64,000 nucleotides of DNA from QHXM01 sp963697975. GTDB taxonomy: Bacteria; Acidobacteriota; Blastocatellia; Pyrinomonadales; Pyrinomonadaceae. A program made the translations under genes and the position numbers. Positions 45,183 to 53,812 of this stretch are shown here, piece by piece. The DNA is taken from positions 930,001-994,000 of the forward strand of contig OY969111.1 of the NCBI GenBank assembly GCA_963697975.1, given 5' to 3'. How positions within the stretch are numbered: position 1 is the first letter of the stretch; the number at the start of each line of letters is the position of its first letter. Below the pieces are notes generated by a model. That model was not told where the DNA came from, ran no database searches, and saw only the letters and a program-made list of their open reading frames with translations.

Positions 45183-45260
45183 AGTCCAAAGTCTAAAGTC
45201 CAATGTCCAAAGTCAGAGAGGAGCCTTTGACTTTGGACATTGGACTTTAGACTTTAGACT
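45183..45260. repeat. Inverted repeat J, AGTCCAA heptamer arms
   Basis: 45183-45215 and 45228-45260 pair over 33 bp with one mismatch; units are AGTCCAA, AGTCTAA and TGTCCAA. It fills the whole gap between two convergent genes, touching one stop codon and lying 5 nt from the other. Confidence 0.95.
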
Positions 45261-45265
45261 GAATT

Positions 45266-47140
45266 TTAGCGAATCACGTCAATCCCGATCATCTGCTGGC
45301 CGTTGATGACAAACTCGGCGGGCGCGAGTTCCTTCTCGAAAATAGGCGAGAGGATGGTCGGCGTGTAGCCACCTGAGGTTCTGTCGCTATTGAGCGTGGC
45401 GATGACCGAAGGCGGCAGGTTCGGCAATTCGCTTGTGCCGATGACCGCGCCGGGAGTGATGCGGAAGAGTTTCACGTACAGACGGTCGCTCTTCTTTATC
45501 TTGTTGATTGCGCCGACGAGTTGGCTTAAATCCTGCGGAACGAAAGCCTGCGCCGCAGAACCTTGTTGCAGAGCGCTGCCGTCGCCGACGAAGACCAGAA
45601 GCTGACCGAGCGGCACATCACGCGGTATCTGCACGGGGATGCGCTGGACAAACTGCTTGCCCGATTCGGTTCTGACGTAGGCTTGAACCTCGACCATCTC
45701 GCCACGCCCCGCTTCCGTCCGGTCGAGTGCAATGCGTTCGAGCGAGGCCGTGTACTTGTTCTCCGAGGATGTGATGTCGAGCGTGATGCCGCCGATTTGA
45801 ACATTCTCAAAGCCGCTTGAGAGCAGCGCGTTGACGGGCACGGCGATTGAGCCTGCGGCCAGCATCGGGGCGTTCCCCGCCGAGAATCTGCGGTCAACCT
45901 GAATCGCTTCCTGCCCGACGACGTTGATCTTGCCGCTGATGCTGATCGTCGCATCGCCGAGGGTGCGTTCCGACGAAGTGATGGTGCTATAGATTGTCAG
46001 ATTCAACAGCAGCGGCGTCAGGAAGGAATCGTTCGCGACTTCGTAAGAGTAGGTTTCCGTGCGGTCGCGGCTCGTGCGCAAATTGATTTTGACAGGAATC
46101 ATCTTCGGGGCTTGACCAAGTTGCCCGTAGATTCCACTGGCGCGATCCTGCGACATATTCCCGACCATGCGTCCTGGAACGGCGAGCTTGAACGAATTGT
46201 TCGCGTTCGGGATGACGGTCACGACCGAACTTTCAGTCATCGGCATATCGCTCGCGCCGAGACTCAGGAACGGATGTCCGAAAGCGTAAATCCGGTTGCC
46301 GTCGCGCAGCGTCACCGTGCCGGATGCAGCAATCGAATAATCGCCGCGCACGAGTTGAACGCTAACGGAAGTTCCGGGCGTCAACGTTTTCTCTGTGATC
46401 GGCCCAAGCGTTGTAATCGCCGCCGCACCACCGACGCCGGAAACAGGCAGGAGGCCGTTGGCCTGTAGCTGCGGCGCGTAGATGGCGAGGGCTTCCTGGC
46501 TGACGCCGCCGAAGACGACCGGCGTGGCAATCGGCTGCAATTGCTGGCCGAGCAAAGCGACGAGCGGGCTATTGGCCGCGACAGGCGCGACAAACGATGC
46601 TCCGGTGACGGCTGGCTTAGGAAGACGCGGCTTCCAATCGGATGAAGCAAGCTCTGTGAAAGAGAAGGTGCGCGGTTCACCCGCTCCGGCGTTGCGCTCA
46701 GACCCGCGCTCGAAGAGGTCTATCATCTGCTTGATCGGAGTGATGCCCGCAATCGGTTCTTTCGAGAACGGAAAGCTGAAGGCGATAGCCCCGACCAGCC
46801 GCCCGTCGATGTAAACGGGCGAGCCTGACATGCCGCCAAACACCCCTGTGCGCTCGGCGTTCGCTCCCGACAGGCGGGCGATAATCGCATTCTGGCGCGG
46901 CGCGGGGAAACCGGGCAGCACGCCCAGGATTTCCACAGTGAACTCTTCCGGCTCGGTTCCGCTGAAGACGGTGCGCGCGACACCCTTCATTCCGGGCTTC
47001 AAGTCTTCGAGGGGAAAGAGGCGGGCGTCCAATTGAGAGACGCCCGCGCCTTTGGAAGCTGTCTGCTGAGCGGAGACGGGGGCGAGCAAAAACCCTAGCG
47101 AGAGAACAAGGCTGAAGGTCGCCGCGAAAATTCTTTTCAT
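45266..47140 (-). CDS. Exported SpoIVB-type (S55) serine peptidase
   Basis: 624 residues. A signal peptide (MKRIFAATFSLVLSLGFLL, cleavage near SAQ) is followed by an S55 domain: LKPGMKGVARTVFSGTEPEEF, IIARLSGANAERTGVFGGMSGSPVYIDGRLVGAIAF with the nucleophile Ser in GMSGSP (near 120). The remainder (about 180-624) is beta-rich, with ALIS-type segments. S55 peptidases cut a sporulation regulator in Bacillus, but this organism shows no sign of sporulation, so the role is different and unknown. AGAGGT precedes the ATG, and a promoter candidate lies at 47262-47291. Confidence 0.9.
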   Translation of the reverse strand: MKRIFAATFSLVLSLGFLLAPVSAQQTASKGAGVSQLDARLFPLEDLKPGMKGVARTVFSGTEPEEFTVEILGVLPGFPAPRQNAIIARLSGANAERTGVFGGMSGSPVYIDGRLVGAIAFSFPFSKEPIAGITPIKQMIDLFERGSERNAGAGEPRTFSFTELASSDWKPRLPKPAVTGASFVAPVAANSPLVALLGQQLQPIATPVVFGGVSQEALAIYAPQLQANGLLPVSGVGGAAAITTLGPITEKTLTPGTSVSVQLVRGDYSIAASGTVTLRDGNRIYAFGHPFLSLGASDMPMTESSVVTVIPNANNSFKLAVPGRMVGNMSQDRASGIYGQLGQAPKMIPVKINLRTSRDRTETYSYEVANDSFLTPLLLNLTIYSTITSSERTLGDATISISGKINVVGQEAIQVDRRFSAGNAPMLAAGSIAVPVNALLSSGFENVQIGGITLDITSSENKYTASLERIALDRTEAGRGEMVEVQAYVRTESGKQFVQRIPVQIPRDVPLGQLLVFVGDGSALQQGSAAQAFVPQDLSQLVGAINKIKKSDRLYVKLFRITPGAVIGTSELPNLPPSVIATLNSDRTSGGYTPTILSPIFEKELAPAEFVINGQQMIGIDVIR

Positions 47141-47261
47141 TAATTTACCTCTGGAAACGTTGAAGGGACAAAGCAAACCCTTCTAGTCAAAAAGGTGAGC
47201 GCCTCGGCAGGTGGCAAGCCGTAGGCGATCAGGGGAAACGAGGCCACCGCCACCACCAGCG

Positions 47262-47291
47262 AATATAACTTTATCGCAGGACAGGTGACAA
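47262..47291 (-). promoter_or_regulatory. Candidate promoter of the S55 peptidase gene
   Basis: On the minus strand TTGTCA (47286-47291), 18 bp, TATATT (47262-47267), about 120 nt upstream of the ATG. One mismatch to consensus in each hexamer. Confidence 0.45.
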
Positions 47292-47305
47292 GTGCATTCA
47301 ATTAC

Positions 47306-47393
47306 GGAATGCGGATTTCGGATTGCGGATTAGAAAAGCTTGGGGGTTTGTTCTTCTTCAATCCGCATTCCGCAATCCGAAATCCGCAATTCC
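47306..47393. repeat. Inverted repeat K, TTGCGGA heptamer arms
   Basis: Left arm 47306-47331 and right arm 47359-47393 pair; units are TTGCGGA, TTTCGGA and ATGCGGA, with the right arm holding one more unit. It lies in the 435-nt spacer between divergent genes, so no stop codon is near. Confidence 0.9.
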
Positions 47394-47575
47394 TTGTGTT
47401 CCGCCAGCGCTGCATGATAACGTGCGCGCGTTCAATTCAAATGGCCGTGCGCGCTTCATCTGATGAGAGAAATGGAACGACGGGTTGGATATTGAGTCCG
47501 ATTTGTGATGGTTAAGGGGCGCACGCGGGGCTGTCCTGTTCTTTTAATGAGTGCCAAAGGCTGAAGCAATGATTC

Positions 47576-48172
47576 ATGCTCGAAGTTGAAGGTTTCATTC
47601 TCGTCGGCGGGGCGTCGAGCCGGATGGGAACGGACAAGGCGCTGCTCGATCTCGGCGGACAGAACTTCGTCGAACGAATCCACGCGGCGCTCGCTTCAAT
47701 CACGACCGAAACGACTTTAGTGGGCGCGGAAAGCGTTGGCGCGGCGTGGCCTCAGCTACACGCGGTGCCGGATATTCATGTAAAATGGGGCGCGCTCGGT
47801 GGACTGCACACGGCGCTTTCGTACTGCCGCGCGGAGTGGGCGGCGGTCGTAGCCTGCGATCTTCCTTTTGTCACCGGAGAACTTTTCGTGCGGCTGGCCT
47901 CACTTCGGGAAAACTTTGATGCAATCGTTCCCGTACAAAGCGATGGCCGATGGCAGCCGCTGTGCGCGCTTTATCACGCTGCTGTGTGCCGCGAGCGGGC
48001 CGCAGAATTGATCGCCTCCGGCGAGCGCCGCCCGCGTGCCATGCTTAATCTGATAAGCACACGCCGGGTCGCCTTTGAAGAACTCAGCGACCTATGGAGC
48101 GCAGACCTTTTTTTCACCAACGTCAACACACCCGAAGACTACGCGAACGCACGGAAGGAGACGAAGGGATGA
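47576..48172 (+). CDS. mobA: Molybdenum cofactor guanylyltransferase
   Basis: 198 residues. FILVGGASSRMGTDKALL (7-24) is the GTP-binding signature of MobA; PDIHVKWGALGGLHTAL and VACDLPFVTGELF (Asp of the metal site) follow. MobA attaches GMP to molybdopterin. No other moco gene adjoins. The last codon and the stop (48170-48172) are part of repeat L. Confidence 0.93.
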   Translation: MLEVEGFILVGGASSRMGTDKALLDLGGQNFVERIHAALASITTETTLVGAESVGAAWPQLHAVPDIHVKWGALGGLHTALSYCRAEWAAVVACDLPFVTGELFVRLASLRENFDAIVPVQSDGRWQPLCALYHAAVCRERAAELIASGERRPRAMLNLISTRRVAFEELSDLWSADLFFTNVNTPEDYANARKETKG

Positions 48173-48247
48173 GGGATGAGGGATAAGGGATGAAGTAAAG
48201 ACAAACGGTCTTACTTTCACCCCTTATCCCTCATCCCTTATCCCTCA
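48166..48247. repeat. Inverted repeat L, GGGATGA heptamer arms over the mobA stop
   Basis: Left arm 48166-48202 (GGGATGA, GGGATAA units) and right arm 48208-48247 pair. It starts inside the mobA coding end and finishes 5 nt before the next start codon, filling the whole intergenic space. Confidence 0.92.
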
Positions 48248-48252
48248 CTAAA

Positions 48253-49215
48253 ATGCCTCGCCGAATGCCAGGCAAGAAATTGCTGAAGATGCTGCTGCCA
48301 ATCGCGGGGCTGTTGTTGCTGGCGGTTGGGCTGACGATGGGGTGGCTTGTCTTCAAGGTGACGCGGCCACCGCGTCAGGATTATCTCGTCACGCCTGAGA
48401 AGTTCACGCTGCTCAGCGAGCGCGGGTTGAAAGCGACGAACGAGGAGTGGACGAACCGCGACGGCACGAAAGCGCGTGGCTGGCTGCTGCGCGGAACGGA
48501 AGGCTCTCCGGCCATCATCCTCCTGCACCGCTATGGCGCGGATCGCTCATGGCTCTTGAATCTCGGCGTCAAGCTCAACGAAGCGACTAACTTCACAGTG
48601 CTCTGGCCTGACCTGCGCGGGCACGGCATTAACCCTCCCGTCGCCTGGACTTCTTTCGGCGGCAGAGAGGCCGACGACGTGAGCGCGGCCTTAGATTACC
48701 TGCGGTCGCTGAAGACACCCCAGGGAAACCCGCTTGCCGGGCCGCACGCCGGGCTTTACGGAGTCGAGCTTGGAGCTTACGCGGCTCTGCGAGCAGGCAC
48801 GCGTGATGAGAACGTGCGCGCACTCGTGCTTGATTCCGTACCCGACACGCCGAACGAGGTCTTGAACGCGGCGGTCAGAGATCGCACGGGCTTGAGCAAC
48901 AGCTTATTGAAGTGGCTGGCGCGCAATGGGACGCGCATCTATTTTTTTGGTGGTTACGATAACACGCGGTCATGCGAGGCGGCGGCGAAAGTGGGAGACC
49001 GCCGCGTGCTGCTCTTGGCGGGCAGCGGCCCGGAAGAGTTGCGCGCTTCGACTCTGGCGCTCGCCCAATGCTTTCCCAATCCGGCTGGCCTCGAAGTCAG
49101 AGGCGACCTGCCTTTGACCGGCTACAATCTTCCTTCCGCCACAGGCGAGCAAGGCGAGGCGTATGACCGCCGCGTGATAGATTTTTTCGACAGAGCTTTG
49201 CGCGCCATTCCATAA
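48253..49215 (+). CDS. Membrane-anchored alpha/beta-hydrolase fold protein, catalytic residues missing
   Basis: 320 residues with an N-terminal transmembrane helix (10-35). The fold is clear: ILLHRYGADRSW (oxyanion strand, near 90), VLWPDLRGHG (116-125), the elbow GLYGVELGAY (168-176) and VRALVLDSVPDTP. In the elbow the GxSxG Ser is Glu172, and where a catalytic His is expected the C-terminus reads GEQGEAYDRRVIDFF. It is therefore probably a non-catalytic relative or uses other chemistry. No SD is visible, because repeat L runs to the start codon. Confidence 0.78.
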   Translation: MPRRMPGKKLLKMLLPIAGLLLLAVGLTMGWLVFKVTRPPRQDYLVTPEKFTLLSERGLKATNEEWTNRDGTKARGWLLRGTEGSPAIILLHRYGADRSWLLNLGVKLNEATNFTVLWPDLRGHGINPPVAWTSFGGREADDVSAALDYLRSLKTPQGNPLAGPHAGLYGVELGAYAALRAGTRDENVRALVLDSVPDTPNEVLNAAVRDRTGLSNSLLKWLARNGTRIYFFGGYDNTRSCEAAAKVGDRRVLLLAGSGPEELRASTLALAQCFPNPAGLEVRGDLPLTGYNLPSATGEQGEAYDRRVIDFFDRALRAIP

Positions 49216-49225
49216 TGTCAATCCT

Positions 49226-50845
49226 GTGAAACGAACGAACACAGATGCGCCTCAGATGGTCATATCCGGTACGAGCAAGTTTGACCTGAAGCACCATCCG
49301 ATGCTGCTTGTCATGTTCGCTAGTGTTTTGCTCGCCTACCTGCTTCTGCTGACAAAGAATTATTACTGGGACGGAGTATTCTTTGCTCAAAAGATTGAAG
49401 ATGTGCCCGGTCTGGATACATCGCTGCTGCACCCGAACCATCTTTTCTACAATGTGTTTGGCTATCTCTTTTACCGGGCGGCGCGGGCTTTAGGTCTTCA
49501 GGTCAGAGCAATCGAAGTGCTGCAAGTGCTGAACTGTTTTATCGGCGCGCTGAGCGCCTACGTGCTCTTTCGCATTCTCCTGGACTGTTTGAAATCCATT
49601 TATCTCAGCGCAGTTCTCACACTGCTCTTCGCTTTCTCAGCGACGTGGTGGAAATTCTCGACCGATGCGGACAGCTATATTCCAAGCGTCTTCTTTCTGC
49701 TCGTCAGCTTTTACCTGATTCTTCCCCATCGCAAGCCGCAGCCCTTTCTCTTAGCCGTCGCCCACGCCGCGAGCATGTTCTTTCATCAACTGGCGATTCT
49801 CTTCTTTCCGGTGATCGTGCTGGGCATACTTTTGCAAACCTCTTCACAGCCCGCGAAGCAGCGCCTCGCGCCTATGCTGAAATATAGCCTGACTGCATTT
49901 CTGATTACCTTTCCCGTCTTTTACTACTCCTTTTATCTCGTCACGGGCAGCCTCGCATTCAAGCCGTTCATTCAATGGATTACTACCTTTTCCCCCGAAC
50001 ACGGCTTCACCTTCAATGCATGGGACAATTTGACGTATACCCTGCGCGGACACTCGCGGCTCTTCGCTGGCGGGCGCTTCGCTTTTTTGCGCGACTTTAA
50101 GAGTCCCTTGCTGTTCGCGCTGGCAGGCGTCAGCTTGATTCTCGCGGCCCTTTTCTTCTACAAACTGATTCGATACTTCCGTGAGTTGAAAACAGCTTTC
50201 AGCACGGCTCTCAAAGATCAAGGCGACTTCAGACGGCTGAGGATTCTCTGCGCCGTCTGGATTAGCTGCTATGTGATTTTTCTTTTCTTCTTCATTCCGC
50301 AGAACACTTTCTATCGTCTCTTCTATCTTCCGGCGATTATCGTGCTGGTGGGAACTTTCCTTGCGCCTTACGAAGCCGCTCAAAACCATGTGCGTAGATA
50401 CCGCGCCGCACTCTTCGTGGCCCTGTTAGTGGTGGTGAACCTGACATTTTCCGCTTACCCGTATGCTCAGGTGCGGGCTAATCCTCCGCTTGCGCTGGCG
50501 TTGGCGATGAATAAGGCATGGCCGCCGGGAACGCTTGTTTATCTCGCGACATGGAACAGCGACAATCTGCTGGTCAGGTATTTCAATCCTGCGACTGTGT
50601 GGAGAGAGGCCAATCGAGAGACATTTGAAAGGGAGATACAAAACCCGCAGACGGGCGGCGGATCAATCTGGATGGACACGACGCTGATTGACCTTTATCA
50701 ATCCACGCCGGAAGGGAGACGCTGGCTTGAGACTCACACCATCAGACGACCCGAATATGAATTGGTCAACAGCAAATTCAGGCTTCAGTTTTACGAGATC
50801 AAGCTGGACTCTTTTAATACCGACACGAAAACCATATCACCGTAA
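49226..50845 (+). CDS. Polytopic membrane protein, GT-C-like glycosyltransferase candidate
   Basis: 539 residues with about 10-11 transmembrane helices. After the first helix, KNYYWDGVFFAQKIEDVPG places an acidic Asp/Glu loop as in GT-C enzymes, and LHPNHLFYNVFGYLFYRAARALG follows. The last 110 residues are soluble, with a WRRYNP-like ending. This pattern fits lipid-linked sugar transferases of the periplasmic side, but the family motif is not definitive. It starts with GTG 11 nt after the hydrolase stop, suggesting an operon, and converges with the ArnT-like gene. Confidence 0.7.
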   Translation: MKRTNTDAPQMVISGTSKFDLKHHPMLLVMFASVLLAYLLLLTKNYYWDGVFFAQKIEDVPGLDTSLLHPNHLFYNVFGYLFYRAARALGLQVRAIEVLQVLNCFIGALSAYVLFRILLDCLKSIYLSAVLTLLFAFSATWWKFSTDADSYIPSVFFLLVSFYLILPHRKPQPFLLAVAHAASMFFHQLAILFFPVIVLGILLQTSSQPAKQRLAPMLKYSLTAFLITFPVFYYSFYLVTGSLAFKPFIQWITTFSPEHGFTFNAWDNLTYTLRGHSRLFAGGRFAFLRDFKSPLLFALAGVSLILAALFFYKLIRYFRELKTAFSTALKDQGDFRRLRILCAVWISCYVIFLFFFIPQNTFYRLFYLPAIIVLVGTFLAPYEAAQNHVRRYRAALFVALLVVVNLTFSAYPYAQVRANPPLALALAMNKAWPPGTLVYLATWNSDNLLVRYFNPATVWREANRETFEREIQNPQTGGGSIWMDTTLIDLYQSTPEGRRWLETHTIRRPEYELVNSKFRLQFYEIKLDSFNTDTKTISP

Positions 50846-50874
50846 GAGGAGGGCCTGTCCCTGCCCCTACAAAA

Positions 50875-52518
50875 CTACCGCACGCGGATTGCCGCCAGCG
50901 TCAACACTCCATTGCTGCCGATGACCTCTGTTTCGATAGCCGTGTAATCCGTCAATTGGTTTTCCCACTTAGTCGGAACGAAAACGAGCGCAGTGCCGCC
51001 GCGCGCGCGCGCAACGGCAGCGGCTTCGTCCGCTCCATCAAACCTGAAAGGCTCGCCATCCGTTTTGTAGCCTAAGCGTCCTCCCGCATAAAACTCACCC
51101 GTGCGGTCATCCGTCAGCATGTAAAAAACGGGCGTCGAAGAATACCCGCGCGCGTCAGCCTGTCGCATCAACTCGCGCACGGATTCGCGTTGGGAAATTC
51201 GCTCGACGCCGCAATTGAGGACGAGCGCAACCGAGATAAACATCGCGCTACAGATTAACTCGACGCGAAGCGCGCGTCTTTGCTTCCAGAGAATTGCCAG
51301 CAGCCCTGCGATGACGAGCGGTGCAATGATGACAAGCGCGCACAGAATCGTCATCTCGCGGGTTCGCGCCGCATAGACGATTCCCGCCAGAGCAAGCACC
51401 AGCAGAATCGCTCCGGTGATGCTCAATCCTCGGTTCCCTTCCTTGCCCCGCACAAATCTTGACAGCCGTTCGCCCACCAACAGCATTGCTCCAGGCAAGG
51501 CGGGCAGAATGTAGCCGGGCAGTTTCGAGCCTGAGAAAGAGAAGAAAGCAATGGGCGCGACGAGCCACGCCAGAGCGAAGACGCGCGCCTTGCTTTCAAC
51601 GTCTGAAGCGCGCCATTGCCAACGCCGCGCGTCCACCAGCCCTTTGATGAACAGGGCCACCCAGGGCAACGTCAGCATCAGGACGATAGGCAGGTAAAAA
51701 TAGAATCTCTGCGGATGATGGTACTTGTCTGAGACGAAACGCGCGAAATGATGCTGGATGAAAAACTCGTCCACAAACGTCCAGCCATGCCGCGCAATCA
51801 CCGGGGCATACCAACTGGCCGCAACCACGCACGCCAGCGGGATTCCCCAGAGCGCACTAAGGAAAAGCGCCTTGCGCGGCCACTCCCGTCGCATCAGGTA
51901 ATAAAGCCCGATGACGCCAAACGGGATGACAATGCCCACCAACCCTTTCGCCAGCAGAGACGCTCCGACAGCCGCATAAAAACCCGCCGTCAGCCAGCGT
52001 CGCCGCTTCTCGCTCATCTCTATCTCCGCGACGAAGAAGCACGCGAGCGCCGCCGTCACCGTGCATGTCACCACCACATCGAAGCTCGCCGCGCGCGAGA
52101 AGACGATCAGCCCGGCGCTTGAGGAGAGAGCGACTCCGCTCCACAGCCCCGGCCCATCGCTCGTTCCCGGATCTTCCCCGGCGGCGCGCTCAATGCGTCG
52201 TCCCATCCAGTAGATCAAAAATGCTGTCAGCAGCCCTGAAAGCGCAGGCCCCAGACGCGCCGCCCACTCCGACACACCGAAGAGGCGATAGCTTGCGATC
52301 ATCATCCAGTAGAGCAGCGCGGGCTTTTCAAACCACGTGTGGCCGCCGAGCGTCGGCGTCACGTAATCTCCGCGCACGTACATCTCGCGCGCCACCTGCG
52401 CGTAGCGCGGCTCGTCCGGCCCAAGCAGCGGCAGGTGTCCGAGACCGTAAAGATAGAAGGCGGCAGCGGCGAGAAAGAAGAGCAGCCAGCCACGCTTGGC
52501 AAGTGTCGAACGTTGCAA
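50875..52518 (-). CDS. ArnT-like GT39/GT83 family glycosyltransferase
   Basis: 547 residues. LLGPDEPRYAQVAREM (33-48), the catalytic DE in the first periplasmic loop, and GGHTWFEKPALLYWM are the classical dolichyl-phosphate-mannose/ArnT signatures; about 11-12 membrane helices follow, and a C-terminal soluble part ends VLTLAAIRVR. It would move a sugar from an undecaprenyl carrier to lipid A or protein. The start is a TTG at 52518 preceded by GGGGGAC. It is divergent from the Gfo/Idh gene across repeat M. Confidence 0.88.
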   Translation of the reverse strand: MQRSTLAKRGWLLFFLAAAAFYLYGLGHLPLLGPDEPRYAQVAREMYVRGDYVTPTLGGHTWFEKPALLYWMMIASYRLFGVSEWAARLGPALSGLLTAFLIYWMGRRIERAAGEDPGTSDGPGLWSGVALSSSAGLIVFSRAASFDVVVTCTVTAALACFFVAEIEMSEKRRRWLTAGFYAAVGASLLAKGLVGIVIPFGVIGLYYLMRREWPRKALFLSALWGIPLACVVAASWYAPVIARHGWTFVDEFFIQHHFARFVSDKYHHPQRFYFYLPIVLMLTLPWVALFIKGLVDARRWQWRASDVESKARVFALAWLVAPIAFFSFSGSKLPGYILPALPGAMLLVGERLSRFVRGKEGNRGLSITGAILLVLALAGIVYAARTREMTILCALVIIAPLVIAGLLAILWKQRRALRVELICSAMFISVALVLNCGVERISQRESVRELMRQADARGYSSTPVFYMLTDDRTGEFYAGGRLGYKTDGEPFRFDGADEAAAVARARGGTALVFVPTKWENQLTDYTAIETEVIGSNGVLTLAAIRVR

Positions 52519-52534
52519 GTATAGTCCCCCGGAA

Positions 52535-52674
52535 CAGTGGTCAGTGGTCGGTGGTCAGTGGTCAGTTAAATTCCCGACCAACCATCTCGGCATCTGACAG
52601 ATTGAAGATTAAGGCGTCTTCGATGATACTCAATAAGTTTTTCACTGACCACTGACCACTGACTACTGACCACT
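52535..52674. repeat. Inverted repeat M, CAGTGGT heptamer arms in a divergent spacer
   Basis: 52535-52570 and 52639-52674 pair over about 36 bp with four differences; the units are CAGTGGT and CGGTGGT. The 68-nt loop has no obvious gene. The right arm ends 6 nt before the ATG of the Gfo/Idh gene, so it sits in that gene's leader. Confidence 0.92.
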
Positions 52675-52680
52675 CTTCTT

Positions 52681-53673
52681 ATGACTCTACGCACAGCCGT
52701 CATCGGCGTCGGACATCTCGGTCGCCAGCACGCGCGGATTCACGCCGCGTTGTCCGCCGAAGGACAAACTCAATTCGTCTCCGTCTGCGACCTTGATGAA
52801 ACGATGGCACGCCACATCGCCGCTGAAAGAGAAACCGAATGGACGACAGACTGGCGCACGCTTTTGGGGCGCTGCGACGCCGTCAGCCTCGCCGTCCCGA
52901 CCGAAGCGCACGCCGAGATTGCCTGTCAACTACTCGAAGCGGGCATCCATGTTCTCGTTGAAAAGCCCATCGCGCGCGATCTGGAAGAAGCCGACCGGAT
53001 GATCGCGGCGGCGGAAAAGGGCGGCGCGCTGCTGCAAGTCGGCCACCTCGAACGCTTCAATCCGGCGCTCGTGGCACTTCGCCCGCACGTCAAAGGCCCG
53101 CTCTATTTTGAGATTCACCGCGTCGGCGAATTCACCGCGCGCTCGCTCGACATTGATGTCGTGCTCGATTTGATGATTCACGATCTGGACATCGTGCAGT
53201 GGCTGGTCGGCGAAGAGGTGGAGGTGACGGACGTGCGCGCCGTCGGGATTCCGGTTCTGACTCATCGCGTCGATGCGGCGAACGCTCGTCTTGAGTTCGC
53301 AACAGGCGCGGTCGCCAACATCACTGCCTCGCGCATCGGCACGGAGAAGATCAGGAAGATGCGTTTCTTCCAGCCGCATGATTATGTCGCGGTTGATTAC
53401 GCCACGCGCTACGCTTCCATCAGTAGCCTGATGCCGCCGCAAACGGGGAGCGCGCGTCCCGGCGTCAACACACGCATTCTGGAGATTGAAGATGTCGAGC
53501 CGCTGCGCACCGAGATCGAACTCTTTATCAAAGCGGCGCAGACGGGCGCACCTTCTCCCGTTTCCGGCGAAGACGGGCGGCGTGCGCTCGCGTTGGCGAT
53601 TCGCGCGCTCGAACGCATCCAAGAGCACGCGGCTCATCCTAATCTCAGCGTTTTCAGTCAGAAGATGCCTTAG
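52681..53673 (+). CDS. Gfo/Idh/MocA-family oxidoreductase
   Basis: 330 residues. AVIGVGHLGRQHARIHAAL (6-24) is the NAD(P) loop, and VEKPIARDLEEADRM (Lys near 98) is the catalytic EKP motif. VDVVLDLMIHDLDIVQWLVG (near 165) carries the His-Asp pair. Typical substrates are sugars, inositols or UDP-sugars. Located next to the ArnT-like transferase, so a role in surface sugar synthesis is plausible. No clear SD; the leader is repeat M. Confidence 0.9.
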   Translation: MTLRTAVIGVGHLGRQHARIHAALSAEGQTQFVSVCDLDETMARHIAAERETEWTTDWRTLLGRCDAVSLAVPTEAHAEIACQLLEAGIHVLVEKPIARDLEEADRMIAAAEKGGALLQVGHLERFNPALVALRPHVKGPLYFEIHRVGEFTARSLDIDVVLDLMIHDLDIVQWLVGEEVEVTDVRAVGIPVLTHRVDAANARLEFATGAVANITASRIGTEKIRKMRFFQPHDYVAVDYATRYASISSLMPPQTGSARPGVNTRILEIEDVEPLRTEIELFIKAAQTGAPSPVSGEDGRRALALAIRALERIQEHAAHPNLSVFSQKMP

Positions 53674-53674
53674 A

Positions 53675-53790
53675 GAAGAAATAGACCCAGATTAACAAGA
53701 TGAACAGGATGAAGAGAAAAAGATTCAAGCTCGCTTGTCCTGCCTTGTTTTCTTAATCTTGATAGTCCTGTTAATCCTGTCTATTTCTTC
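53675..53790. repeat. Inverted repeat N, ACAGGATTA nonamer-type arms
   Basis: Left arm from 53675 and right arm ending 53790 pair over about 55 nt with small gaps; core GAAGAAATAGAC...GGATTAAC. It begins one base after the Gfo/Idh stop and lies upstream of the serine hydrolase gene. Same family as G, O and Q. Confidence 0.9.
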
Positions 53791-53812
53791 TTGCTTTTAT
53801 TAGCGATTATTA

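Noticed and set aside
47285..47515. Plus-strand reading frame of 76 residues
   Set aside because: Its sequence (NPHSAIRNPQ-like) is a translation of inverted repeat K; such frames are artefacts of the repeat.
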